DNA from: Pleurostoma richardsiae
Taxonomy: Eukaryota > Ascomycota > Sordariomycetes > Calosphaeriales > Pleurostomataceae
Direction: 5' to 3'
DNA: 64,000 bases
NCBI GenBank assembly: GCA_030052745.1
Contig: JANBVO010000001.1
Location: forward strand, 1,178,001 to 1,242,000
Part shown: positions 35,210-45,022 of the stretch, in pieces
Layout: every line of letters starts with the position of its first letter
How positions within the stretch are numbered: position 1 is the first letter of the stretch
Notes under the pieces: generated by a model
What the model was told of the DNA's origin: nothing
The model's database searches: none
The model's input: the letters and a program-made list of their open reading frames with translations, nothing else
Translations under genes and position numbers: made by a program

Positions 35210-36747
35210 TCACCAGCCCCTGGTCCTGACCCAGATATCCACAATTTCGTCCTCCTTGCCTTCTCTGCTCTCATCCACGACGAAGTACCAGCCGAAATGG
35301 CTCCCCGTTATGCACGAGTGGTTCGGCCATAGCCTGACCTTCTGTCCCACCTCGAACGCGTCCGGCTGCTCCGCGCTGCCCTTCCTGTCTAGCCACGTCA
35401 GGATGCCGTGCTCTTGGGAGAACCGGCCTACAATCCACCCTACAAAGTCCTCAACGTCTCCAGCAGGCAGAGTGACCCCCTCTCGCCCCCACGGCGTCAG
35501 CATCGCCATCCCCGGGTACGCCTTACAGAACTCGCGGCCCAGCGCCAGTCCGCCTGCGCCGATCAGCACTTCTGGCCGTCCAGCGTCACCACGACCGGGG
35601 TAGACGCTGTGCACCTCCGCCAGCACCGTGAAGGCGATGTCCCGCCACGACAGGAGAGATTTCTCCAGACTGTTGGCGGACAGCTGCTGCAGGTCCATGG
35701 TGGGGTAAACGCCGGCGTGGATCTCGACGACGTGGGACCGCTGGCGGATCGTCGCGAAGAGGCCCGAGAGAGCATTCGCCTCGGCCACTAGCTCCGGCTC
35801 GGCGGGTCCGCCGCCCTCGGAAGACGAGCTAAGCACGTTCTGGACCGAGAGAGCCGTGGGAGACGCGCCGGCGGAGAGCAGCAGGGGCGGCAGCGCGGTC
35901 TTGGCCCTGCCGAGGATGGCGTCTGCGCCCTCCAGCATGGCGCTCAGCTCGGCGCCCATCATCTTCATGGCGGCGACGCGGCTGTCGCCTGCGTAGGAGT
36001 GGCCCGCGTGCGAATACAGCCCGGAGAGGATGAGGATGCCGGCGACGTGTGCGGCAAGTGCCGAATCGACGAGAGCGGTAAACTGGTCACTGTTCGCGAC
36101 TACGCCTGCGCGGCGGCCGCCCATGTCGATCTTGATGAGGGCGTGGGGGACGATGCCGCCTGAGAGGACGCGGAACTTCTCGAGGCCGGGAAGCTGGGCC
36201 GGGTCGTCCAAGAGGACGCTGATGCTGCCAGGTCCGAGTTCCTTGCCGAGGGCCGCCAATCTTGGTATCGATCCAGGGGCGATAGGGAGCCCGTACAGGA
36301 CCTGGTCACCGCATGAGCAAGGTTGGACACCGTGGCGAGAGGAAGGCGACACTCACATTGACGGCGCGGCCCTGGGACCTGTACTCCTTCAAGAGAGGGA
36401 GCACGAACTCACCCTCGGCTAACGTAGAGATGACAATTCTCGCCGGCCGCGTCGCATCATCGCCAACTTGTAGCTTGGTGAGCTCTACAGTCTTTGCAGC
36501 ACATCGTTCGTCAGCACCCGGCTTCCCTTCAGACCGAGAAAAATGGTCATACCTTGTGCGTCTTAATGTGCGCTCGCCAATCCAGGCCGAGACTCTTGCA
36601 CGCATCGAGCATGCGGTCGCAGTTCCGCTTGGCAGCCGAGACATCCATGATTGCGGCCGGGGTCTCGACATCTCGGATAGACTTGCCCACATAGAGGGCT
36701 TTGAGCGTCTCGCTCGGTGAGACGGGGAAGAATGTGCCTGATGACAT
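35210..36747 (-). CDS. D-serine dehydratase / D-threonine aldolase-like PLP enzyme (alanine racemase fold)
   Basis: Three exons (36747-36553, 36491-36357, 36301-35210) encode 473 residues. The N-terminal alanine-racemase barrel begins IRDVETPAAIMD and carries the PLP-binding lysine in AHIKTHKTVELTKLQVG (residues 60-65 hold IKTHK). IKIDMGGRRAGV and LYSHAGHSY follow the usual order. The C-terminal domain has RLWPNHSCITGSH, whose His and Cys are the zinc ligands of eukaryotic D-serine dehydratases, and ends with DIWVRTRGW. Reactions in the family: D-serine to pyruvate and ammonia, D-threo-3-hydroxyaspartate to oxaloacetate, or retro-aldol cleavage of beta-hydroxy-D-amino acids. The HSC zinc motif favours the DSD1-type dehydratases. 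At 473 residues it is a little longer than yeast DSD1 (428). No targeting signal is seen. Confidence 0.9.
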
Positions 36748-37349
36748 TGTGCTTGTGCTCTGATGATGCTCAGGGGGAAGGTTTCCTCGCTGTGTCTTCA
36801 GACTCGCCGTTTGTATCTCACTCCTGGATGTTCTGCACTACGGCAGACGTCGGATTGGCAAACAACAGCGAGAAGAGTGAGCCAATCATGTAACACGCGA
36901 CAGGCCAGACGGTTGCACGGCTTGAGGGGAAGGGGGGTTGCTCTGTAGCTCTGTAACTCTGTGACTCTCGTCGTCCAGCCCCGGCACCGTGAATGGTATG
37001 GTATGGTATCTCCGGAACGGCTTGGAAGCCCTGCGCTTGTGCTGAGCAGCGAGCGCTAGTCCGTGTAGTCATACCTGCTTGTCAGGCCGTGCTCCTATCT
37101 TCGGCGGAGAGCTCCCCCACCTCGGGCGATATGCAAGGGCAGCCATGGCGTCCTCCCGACGAAGTGGTCCGGCCGTCTCTCGCCTGTCTGTGTCTGTGCC
37201 GAAGCTTTCCAGCCGGCTTCGTGTGCGTCTCCACTATTCCCCATCCGGCTTCGCAGCGCCCTGTTCCACTGACCCCCACCGAGCGGCCCTTTCTGTCTCG
37301 CTACCCAACCACTCGTAGAAGCCATCATCACCTAAGCCGCATCGGTGTC
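36748..37349. other. Promoter side of the PLP-enzyme gene, up to the transposon
   Basis: About 600 bp. It holds a three-fold TGGTA tandem repeat near 36994-37009. No gene is supported; frames of 60-170 codons in this part run on into the transposon end and lack family resemblance. The transposon probably entered the upstream region of the PLP-enzyme gene. Confidence 0.45.
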
Positions 37350-37351
37350 TA

Positions 37352-37449
37352 CTGTCTATTGCAAGCTCGTGTTCGCCCCCCACTTTTTTCATCTCCCCGC
37401 ACACATCCCAATTCCTCATATCGCCAAAATCGCGATATTTTAGACTTCC
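37352..37449 (+). repeat. Left terminal inverted repeat, 98 bp
   Basis: Begins CTGTCTATTGCAAG next to TA and is the exact reverse complement of 41297-41394. It contains a hairpin, ATATCGC (37418-37424) and GCGATAT (37432-37438) with a 7-nt loop, a candidate transposase-binding site. Many CpA sites are intact, unlike in the core. Confidence 0.95.
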
Positions 37450-37456
37450 AGGCCCA

Positions 37457-37483
37457 GTTTGAGGGCATTCCGAGCCCTCAAAC
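37457..37483 (+). repeat. Subterminal hairpin inside left end
   Basis: GTTTGAGGGC (37457-37466) and GCCCTCAAAC (37474-37483) form a perfect 10-bp stem with a 7-nt loop just inside the left inverted repeat. No counterpart is seen at the right end. Confidence 0.8.
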
Positions 37484-40199
37484 GCCGCTTTTTAATAGGA
37501 TTCTTGTAGTTGCATAGCTTCTAACCTATTATACCGGCCCTCTAAGCGCCAACAGCCCAAACGGGTGTAGTAGCCGGCGAAGTAGCGGTGAACGATATAC
37601 TAGGCTTAATCAACTATCATGTAGTAAACGTCCTCTAAGATGCCTCTGTACGCTCTTTTCGCCCTATCTCTACTATGGAAGACATCCCCGAACCTCTTAA
37701 TAACATTGGGTAGGATCTCTCTACCCGTTCTGCCTTCCGGAAAGTTACTCCTAACTTCCTAGCTACCGGTCGTATACTACGGAGTTAACTTAAACAGTCT
37801 ATCTACTTTAATGACTTACTACTTCGCGTAATAACGGTCGATATACCTCTTAAAGGCAGGTTCAGGTCCGCCGGGAAAGAAATTATAAAAGCTAAGTCTA
37901 CCGGGAAAGTAGTTGTAAAGGCTAAATCCAATGAAAAAAGGCTAAGGCGAGCTACTACTTCTAACAAACGTGCTGTTTAAAAGGAAGAAAGTAGATCGTA
38001 GAAAACAAGGAAAACGTCAACTAAAAAAGCTTTTTCTCGATCCCGTAACCTATTACGTCGGATACCAATATATAATAACCTAGAAAAGACCCCGGCTATA
38101 GAAAAGGCCTCGGTTGTGGAAAAAGCTCTTAAGATCGATCTCACTAACGAACTAAGTTCTCTAGTAAGGGTAAAGTAGTCCCTAGACTTTCCTAAGGAAA
38201 TTTTATCCTCCGGGAGTAATTCTAGGCCTATTAATAATGACGAAGATGATCTATTTCGTATATTATCGCTACCGCTAACGCAGCCCCGGGAAGTCGAAAT
38301 AATTAAAAAGGTAACTATTATATAAACCGGTACGGTTAAAGGTATAAAGCTATCGCCGCTATTAACGTTCCCTTAGATTATTTTCGGCAGTAATCTCGAG
38401 TTTAAACTAAGCTTTAAATAGAAAGAGATAGTTAGCTAAACTAAAATAATCGTTAACCGACTTATTAAAGATAACGAAGCTCGAGTTAAATTTAAATAAA
38501 CCGTAGTTACTGTTTATCGAGGAGCCCGGCCTAATATATTAAACGTTAAATATTTAAACGTTATTTTACTTACCGCTACTAAGGATTTCGGAAGGCTTAA
38601 CTTTAACGCTATCGTAAAGGTTTTCCTAGTCGGAACTCCGCTATATTAACTCTTATTGACGTTTAGTTTTAAGCTAACGGCGTTGCCGAAAAAGATTACC
38701 CTTTATATATTATCCGGGAGGTTTTTAAGTAATATTAAATAATCGTTTACACCTTTTTTATTTCATTTTATAAAACCTTTTATTGCCAGAACGTCAGGTT
38801 TAATATAATAAAAGGTCGAAAAACTCTTCGCGCTTTTAACGTTAAAGAAAAAGTCGACTTCAAAGTAAATAATAGCCTAGCATACGTAAAAGACGATATT
38901 AACGAGAAACGCGTTTACGGCCTTTCATAAGGAAAAATCGTGTCAGGACCCCTTTAAGTACCGTAACCACCTAAGGGCTAACGTAAAGGCTTCGAGTTAT
39001 TATTACGTTAACTCTAAAAGTAGCCGCCACTTAAAAATAAACTATAAAGATATAAAACAATAAATAAAAACTATATTTAACGGATAAACGAGCTATAATA
39101 ACCCCCTAACAAATATTCTTATAAGAATTCTCCGAGCTAAAATCGAAAGCTAATAAGGAAGAAATAAAGGTACTAAGAACATAACCGGCCTCCTTAATCC
39201 GTTATTTAATTAAAGAAAACAAAGCCGAAAGAAAAGAAATCGATATAAAGCTAGGACGAACGGTACGATATATAATATCAACAATTTTTCTAATATCGAG
39301 CTTTTTATCCAACAAAGCGTACAGTCAGCCTTTACTAAACTCCTCGTCGACGGCCGTAGGCCTCTTTTTCTAGTTCTATAGCTCCCACCGTTAACATTTA
39401 TACCGTCTATTACTTCCGGTTACATTCCTTCTATTAAGTTCTTTCTTATTAGGACTAAAGCCCTTTTAACTAAACCGACGCCTACAATAGGCGTTATAAA
39501 GAGCCTACTAAAGCTGTTTATGTTCCGGTCTTCTTCACCTATAATATTAGAAAGAATAGACGTTAACGGCTTAAGGTATAAATTTTTTCGGACTTTTCGA
39601 CGGACCGAGCTATTTAATTTAACTTAAATAAATAAAAACAAACGGCTAGAATTAACGTTAAAAACTAAAGGTATTTTACTATCGAAACTAGGCTCCTTAC
39701 TAGATCCTTAGTTTTCGTATAGGAATTTCGGCTACTATTTCATTAAAACGTTCCGGACTTACTTTAAACGCTTTATCGAAGTTAAATAAGTAGTTATAAG
39801 TAATGAAAAAACTATAATAACGTTAGTTAAAGCTATAACGGATAACGGTAACGGCCGGGCTAAAAGTAGTTTAGCTAAGCTTAATGAAAATAAATGCCCT
39901 TAAGTACTTAAATTTTAACTTTAATAGTAATTTCTTCCGTTTTAACAACGTTTAACGTCGATTTAACTCGTATAAGTTCTTAATTTAAGCTTTATACTTA
40001 ATAAGTTAAAAAGGATTTATATTTACGAACTTATATACTTATAGAAAAAGAGGTGGTAGGTATAAAAGTTAGTAAAAGTAACGTTATTTTTTACTTCCTT
40101 ATAGGTAATTTCAATTATTTCCGTTCTAGCTATTTACTTCTTAATAGAAGTTATTACTTTTTTAATCTAAACATTTAAGCTTTACGAAAATAGTCCCGG

Positions 40200-41000
40200 A
40201 TAGTTTTACGGCACGTAAATACTACGTAAACGTAGTTAAGGAGGAATTATCGTTACTTTTCGTTATATGTTTAATTATCTGCTCGGTACTAGTAATAACG
40301 TCGGATATATATTTTTAAGTCTTTAAAGAAGGCCTCGATTAGGTTAAAATTCGGGAAATACGACGGTAAATATATTAACTTAACCTTATAACCGTTATAA
40401 ACGCTTCGGATTAGATTATAGTAGTAGAACGATATATTATCTAGTACTAGGACAAATTTAAGCCTAGGAAATAACGTTGTTTTAAGTAAAACGTAATCTC
40501 TAAGTTATAAAAAAAACCCCTAGGTATTTATATTACTCGTATATATAACGACAGTTATTATACTTTCTAAGACTAAAGCCGGGAAAATTTAATAGCGGCG
40601 ACCGCGTCGTTTAAAGGTAACCTTTACCGAGTTTAGCCTTCGGAAAGTCTAGCCTGTACGTTTTTTTCTATCGCGTTTGTCGATCCTTAACTTATTAAGA
40701 AAGACGAATTAGTTAGGTTTATAGTTTAATATCGAGTAAAGATATTAGTTTCGTAGTTTTTCGTTACGTTTAGAAGTTATCCGTTTAAGCCTTTTATTTA
40801 TCTAGTTTACGGTTTTTAGATGACGGTAAATTGTAGATATATAGACCCGGAAACTAAATATTTCGTATAAATACTACTATATTTCGTTTAAGTAACGGTC
40901 GTTTTTTTCGTAGAAAACGTTAATAAACGCCTATATAGTAATTAAGGAGGTAAAACTATAGATTAACTCCGTTTAGGAGATAAGGCTACTTACTTCTATA
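40200..41000 (-). pseudogene. Decayed DDE (Tc1/mariner, DDE_3-like) transposase
   Basis: Read on the minus strand, the stretch 40.70 to 40.30 kb keeps the linear order of a fungal Tc1/mariner transposase catalytic core: an aromatic/Arg-rich strand, the VLDN strand near 40436-40445 bearing the second acidic residue, and the LIYLPSYFPNFNLIEAFFKDLK block near 40320-40375 bearing the third. Many in-frame stops and substitutions interrupt it, most of them of the type expected from C-to-T change on either strand. It cannot make an active enzyme. Outer limits are approximate. The orientation means the gene would have been transcribed from the right end inward. Confidence 0.75.
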
Positions 41001-41296
41001 TATACGTCTATTAGTTTTTAGCTCCTTCTGAAGTTTCGAGGGACAACTATCGAGCTAATTATATCTTCCCGCTTACGAAGGATCTATATATAACGAACAA
41101 TATAGCTAGTCATTACGGAAATATCTTTATTATTAAAGAGCTCGCTATGTAGATAGACCTAGATAAGGGCTTTCTAGTTGCTTGTCAGTAGCCGGACTAT
41201 GGCTTCAAGCCTACGGCCAGGTCCGTAATAGCCGACTGCGCGTATAGAGAATAACCTTACGCTTAATAAAGCCGAATTGGGCGAGAAACGCGTCTG

Positions 41297-41394
41297 GGAA
41301 GTCTAAAATATCGCGATTTTGGCGATATGAGGAATTGGGATGTGTGCGGGGAGATGAAAAAAGTGGGGGGCGAACACGAGCTTGCAATAGACAG
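41297..41394 (-). repeat. Right terminal inverted repeat, 98 bp
   Basis: Exact reverse complement of 37352-37449, with the same internal hairpin mirrored at 41308-41328. It is followed by the TA duplication at 41395-41396. Confidence 0.95.
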
Positions 41395-41396
41395 TA

Positions 41397-42564
41397 GCCC
41401 GGGGCCTTGGCGGCTTCGTTCCTCTCACGGCACCCGTATCACGGCGTCACCGTCATCGGCTGATAAGGAGGAGATGGAATGTCTTGATAACGGAAAAGCG
41501 TCTGCTGCATGACGGTGGGTCTGCCATCCATCACGGCGACAGGTCCGGCGACGAACCGCAGGTCGGGAGCGGCAGCCGGTTGCCGACCGCCTGATAGGGA
41601 ATATGTACAGATCCCGGGACTCTGGACCAGAGATCATCGGCTGTCTGTCCCCTGCTAACGTTCGGGTTACGCGTTACATCGTTACTGAGACAGTCCCTGA
41701 AGGGAATCTGCCTCTGTCAGATGAGACATCGCCAGCCATCACCAGTGAAACTCGGTAGCAAGAGGGTCCGATCCTTGTCAACAGTAACTTGCAATATGCC
41801 TCCGAGGTGATATTATAGAACCGCTCAGCGCTAACGATTCTGACGGACCTAAGAAGAAGGCGCTGTGAAAAGGGCGTTGCATACAGAGGCAAACTTGTGT
41901 CGCTCGCTAACATTGCTGCCCAAAGCCTCGAGACTCTCCAGGGAAGTAGCTTCTCCGTCGAAGCTCACTTCGCCGCCATCACGTGCCAGCTGGCCGGCGT
42001 CCGCCCCGGGTCTAACTTCCAATCGCGGCTGCTCTCAGTCCTGTGACGGACAATACAGACGACAGGCATGGCGTTGTGTTGTCCAAAGGGAGCTGGCCCG
42101 TCTCGGCGCTGCAGAAGGAGATGACTCAATATTGGGGCCGTTCCCTTTCTGACAAGAAGAACCAAACAGACCCGGAGGCGAGTGCGCTGCCCTGGAATGG
42201 CGGATGTTTGAGATAGCTACCAGCCGCGACTGTGCTGGGCGGGCTGGGCGGACAGCGGACAAAAGGCGAGCACTTCGATGAGAAGCTGCCGAAGACTAGG
42301 TGAAGACCGAGGTACACAAGATGAAAGAGCAGCCGCATTCATTCCAGACCGTGGGCGGCATTCTAGAGACAGGAAAGCTGATCATACTGCTGGCCATGCC
42401 GCTGTTCTGCGGTGATCTCGTTTTTTCCGTGTTTCTGCCGAACTAGTGTTCTATGAGATGGCCATGACTGCAGACAGGTCTTTGGATCGAGCCGATCGTC
42501 ACGCGCACCACCTTCATCCCATGTCCACAACTTCCGCAGAATGTCTCGGGCTGGCCTCTCGCCC
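41397..42564. other. Intergenic region right of the transposon
   Basis: About 1.17 kb of normal base composition, a sharp change from the AT-rich element. No supported gene. The last part holds the 3' side of the prolyl-hydroxylase-like gene. Confidence 0.45.
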
Positions 42565-43392
42565 TCAGGCTTCTGGGCCAAAGAACATCCTCGGCCAGAT
42601 GTTCATCGCGGTCTTGTATCCATCTTTGACAGGAAGGCCGGCATGCAGGACACGAGTGTCTCCAGTCCCGTTAGCCATCAGATTAACCCAGAAGAGAGCA
42701 TTGCCAGCCACAGGCCTGAAAGCCAACCCTCCGTCCTTGTGCTCCCTCCACACACGCGACCCACCCCTTCCCCCGTCTTGCGGACTGATCGGCCTGATGA
42801 AAGGGAAGTACGTCTCCCCTTCCATGCACTTGTCCTCCAGGATCACAAAGAAGGTGGCAACCCGGTTGTAGACTCTCTGCCTACCTGCGTCTCCATCCTT
42901 GAGTCTCGGTCTCTGGAACCAGTCATGGTGGAGATCGAACTTCTGGCCAGTGGTGTAGCGCACCATCTGTGCAGCACCAATTTCGTCCCTGCCAGGCGCC
43001 ATCAGAGTCCCCATGAATGTCTCGGCTCGAGAGAGTACGCATGCGACGGCCGGGTCATCATCCGCTAGAGGAGCGCTCCACGAAGTCCGCGCCTGAGAGC
43101 TTGCGTCCGACCCGTAGCCGGTTACGGGCGACGGCCCGAGGAAGGGCTCACCGGCTGTCATGATGGCTTCTGCCTCTCTCGGACTGACAAAGTTGTGAAT
43201 ACATATCAGCAAGGGGTCGAGAGACACGAGCTCGGTGGTGTAGCGATGGGGGAGGCATTCCGATTGGTTTAAGGACACGTGAAAGCGGTTGGACTTAGGA
43301 AACAGTGTCATAAAGCGAAGTGTCACTGGAGTAAGATATACAGCGAGAGCTACCGCCAGCGTGGAAGCGAGGACTCGGCCGAGGCCAGTCAT
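42565..43392 (-). CDS. Prolyl-4-hydroxylase-like 2-oxoglutarate/Fe(II) dioxygenase, membrane-anchored
   Basis: From the first true ATG at 43392 (MTGLGRVLASTLAVALAVYL) the product is 275 residues; the open frame extends upstream only by a TTG. Residues 3-25 form a signal anchor, placing the catalytic part in the lumen of the secretory pathway. The P4H alpha-subunit fold shows the iron ligands H155 and D157 (FDLHHDW), the distal His H250 (RVLHAGLPV) and the 2-oxoglutarate-binding Lys K260 (DGYKTAMN). NRVATFFVILEDKCMEGETYFP is the usual middle block, with GNALFWVNL before the distal His. Family role: hydroxylation of proline or related residues with 2-oxoglutarate, oxygen and iron. Fungal members are mostly uncharacterised; a free small-molecule or secreted-protein substrate are both possible. 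Confidence 0.9.
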   Translation of the reverse strand: MTGLGRVLASTLAVALAVYLTPVTLRFMTLFPKSNRFHVSLNQSECLPHRYTTELVSLDPLLICIHNFVSPREAEAIMTAGEPFLGPSPVTGYGSDASSQARTSWSAPLADDDPAVACVLSRAETFMGTLMAPGRDEIGAAQMVRYTTGQKFDLHHDWFQRPRLKDGDAGRQRVYNRVATFFVILEDKCMEGETYFPFIRPISPQDGGRGGSRVWREHKDGGLAFRPVAGNALFWVNLMANGTGDTRVLHAGLPVKDGYKTAMNIWPRMFFGPEA

Positions 43393-44799
43393 CACGATAA
43401 GGCGCCGACGTCTATGGGCCGGTGGCACCGAAGTCTCGAGTCTCAGGGTGTGCAACGTGACAATGGACTCGCCGAAAACCCGTGTTCGAAATCGGCATAG
43501 GCTTGATGCCGACTTGCTGTGGCAAGAATGGCCAGGGCATGACGGCTAAATTGATGTGAACAGAACCGGTGGTCACCTTCCGAACAAGGAGACGATAGCT
43601 TTTACCCAAGCAGAGAACTAGCTGAATCTACCAACGGCACAGAACCAAACAGGGATCATACAGTTACCTTGTAATCCTGACACTTCCCGTAAGCGATGCA
43701 AGGGGACATTGAACGTAAGAGGCTCTTGTCTGCCGAGTTCATTCATCTCCACAACTAGACGATGTGGAAGGAAATGTGTCAATAACCGAGAACGCACAGC
43801 AGCAAATGTGTGCTCTTTGGTAGATACTCCTACTGGAGCCAGTAGGCCCATCTCGCGGTCACTCCTCGTTGATGCCACATCCAGAAACTGGAAGCCCGAT
43901 CACAGTCATTCCATTCAGTAACAAATAACGCTCGTCTACTTTCCCCTCACCTCTCTTATGGCTCTTTTCTCAACCGCGGAGCTCGCCTTTCTATGCGAAG
44001 CCCCATCTGGTGAGTGGCCAACCCAGAGCGCGAGGCCTGCCGCATCCAATCCCGGGGCTGATCCAGCAAAGAAGCATCAATTCAACAAGGAGAGGTCACA
44101 TGGAAATATTCCTGAATTGGAATCCTGAATATGTGATGTTGTTGTGAGAGACAAGGCTGTGGTTCTTTGACTTGTCGCCTCGCCGTTCGCTGACCTTTCC
44201 GAAAAGGGGTCTGAATAGAGCCTCAACAACCTCAACAACATAGCCAAAATGACAGTCTCTCCTTCACGGCTGACAACACGTGTGGACCTCTTTGAGAAGA
44301 TGTTGCTTTCATAATCAGACCTGTTCTTTGAGGGATTCCTCACCGCTGAAGTAGGTGCTGTGTGGCAATCACTGTTATTGACATCGGGAAAGAAGCACTC
44401 CGCCAACTGCACAGAACTGATTGTCCTCAACCTTCGTTCTCGTCGTAGATATTGCATCCAGCACTTGTATGAAATGAAAGCAGTCATTTTGATCTTTGTC
44501 ATATTTCCTGAAATGCTCTCGTGTGTTTGCTACGACGAGTTCCTATTCAGGGGCTCAATAGAAACCTACGGTTGGATGCCCAGTCCGGTGAGATATCACA
44601 CGAATCCGAGTGCCGAGTCCTTGCCTTTGAGGTCTCGCGTGCATAACTCTCTCTGCCTCTATTGACATCTATCATTATCTGCTCCCTGGGAGAGGACAAG
44701 GATAGTGACCGCGGCCACTGAAGCCGCTCGTTATTCAGTTATTGTCACACTGGCAATATCGATATGAGACTGCATTACAAGGTACAACTTCGATTCCAG

Positions 44800-44806
44800 T
44801 ATATAA
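44800..44806 (+). promoter_or_regulatory. TATA box of the pheromone gene
   Basis: TATATAA lies 217 bp before the pheromone ATG in an otherwise ordinary sequence. With a start site about 30-60 bp downstream the 5' leader would be roughly 160-190 nt. A strong TATA suits a highly and conditionally expressed gene. Confidence 0.55.
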
Positions 44807-44962
44807 TGCCGTGGTTTGGCACTCAGGACCAACATCCTCCTCTCTTCTCTTGAAGTAAGCGGAACAAGATCAAGATTCCTTCGATCTTCAAGACAATCTC
44901 AGCAGCTTCAAGCCCAACACACGACAGCCAGTCCGACAAACTCACACTGTCGTTCATACCCC

Positions 44963-44988
44963 ACACAGCACACAGCACACAGCACACA
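44963..44988 (+). repeat. CACACAG heptamer tandem repeat in 5' leader
   Basis: Just over three copies of a CACACAG-type unit lie about 40 bp upstream of the pheromone ATG, probably inside the 5' UTR. Length-variable; role unknown. Confidence 0.75.
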
Positions 44989-45022
44989 TCATCCAACTTC
45001 AGCCATAAGAACAATCATCATC

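Larger units (their letters stand above)
37352..41394. mobile_element. Tc1/mariner-superfamily DNA transposon, 4.04 kb, RIP-like decayed core
   Basis: The element is bounded by 98-bp terminal inverted repeats that match at every base and by TA on both sides (37350-37351 and 41395-41396), the target duplication of Tc1/mariner elements. On the minus strand, around 40.3-40.7 kb, a decayed DDE transposase is readable from its motif order: an RRGRRY-like block, FPALVLES, then VLDN followed by LIYLPSYFPNFNLIEAFF, the counterpart of the YLPPYSPDFNPIEEFF signature. Between the ends no frame of 60 codons survives on either strand, and the core is rich in TA and AT, as expected of RIP. A second coding-like stretch on the plus strand (about 38.7-39.8 kb) could not be identified. 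Four kilobases is large for this superfamily, so a second gene or a nested insertion is likely. Confidence 0.88.
43393..45022. other. Long upstream region of the pheromone gene
   Basis: 1.63 kb between the divergent prolyl-hydroxylase-like and pheromone genes. A 141-codon minus-strand frame at 44077-44502 lacks recognisable content. The segment 44700-45022 carries the pheromone promoter and 5' leader (listed separately), including an ATTGT core (44743 region) of the sort bound by mating-type HMG-box proteins. Confidence 0.45.

Noticed and set aside
37234-41512. Two short frames at the transposon ends that share the start MRNWDVCGEMKKVGGEHELA
   Set aside because: They are identical because both read the same strand sense of the perfect inverted repeats; this is not a duplicated gene.
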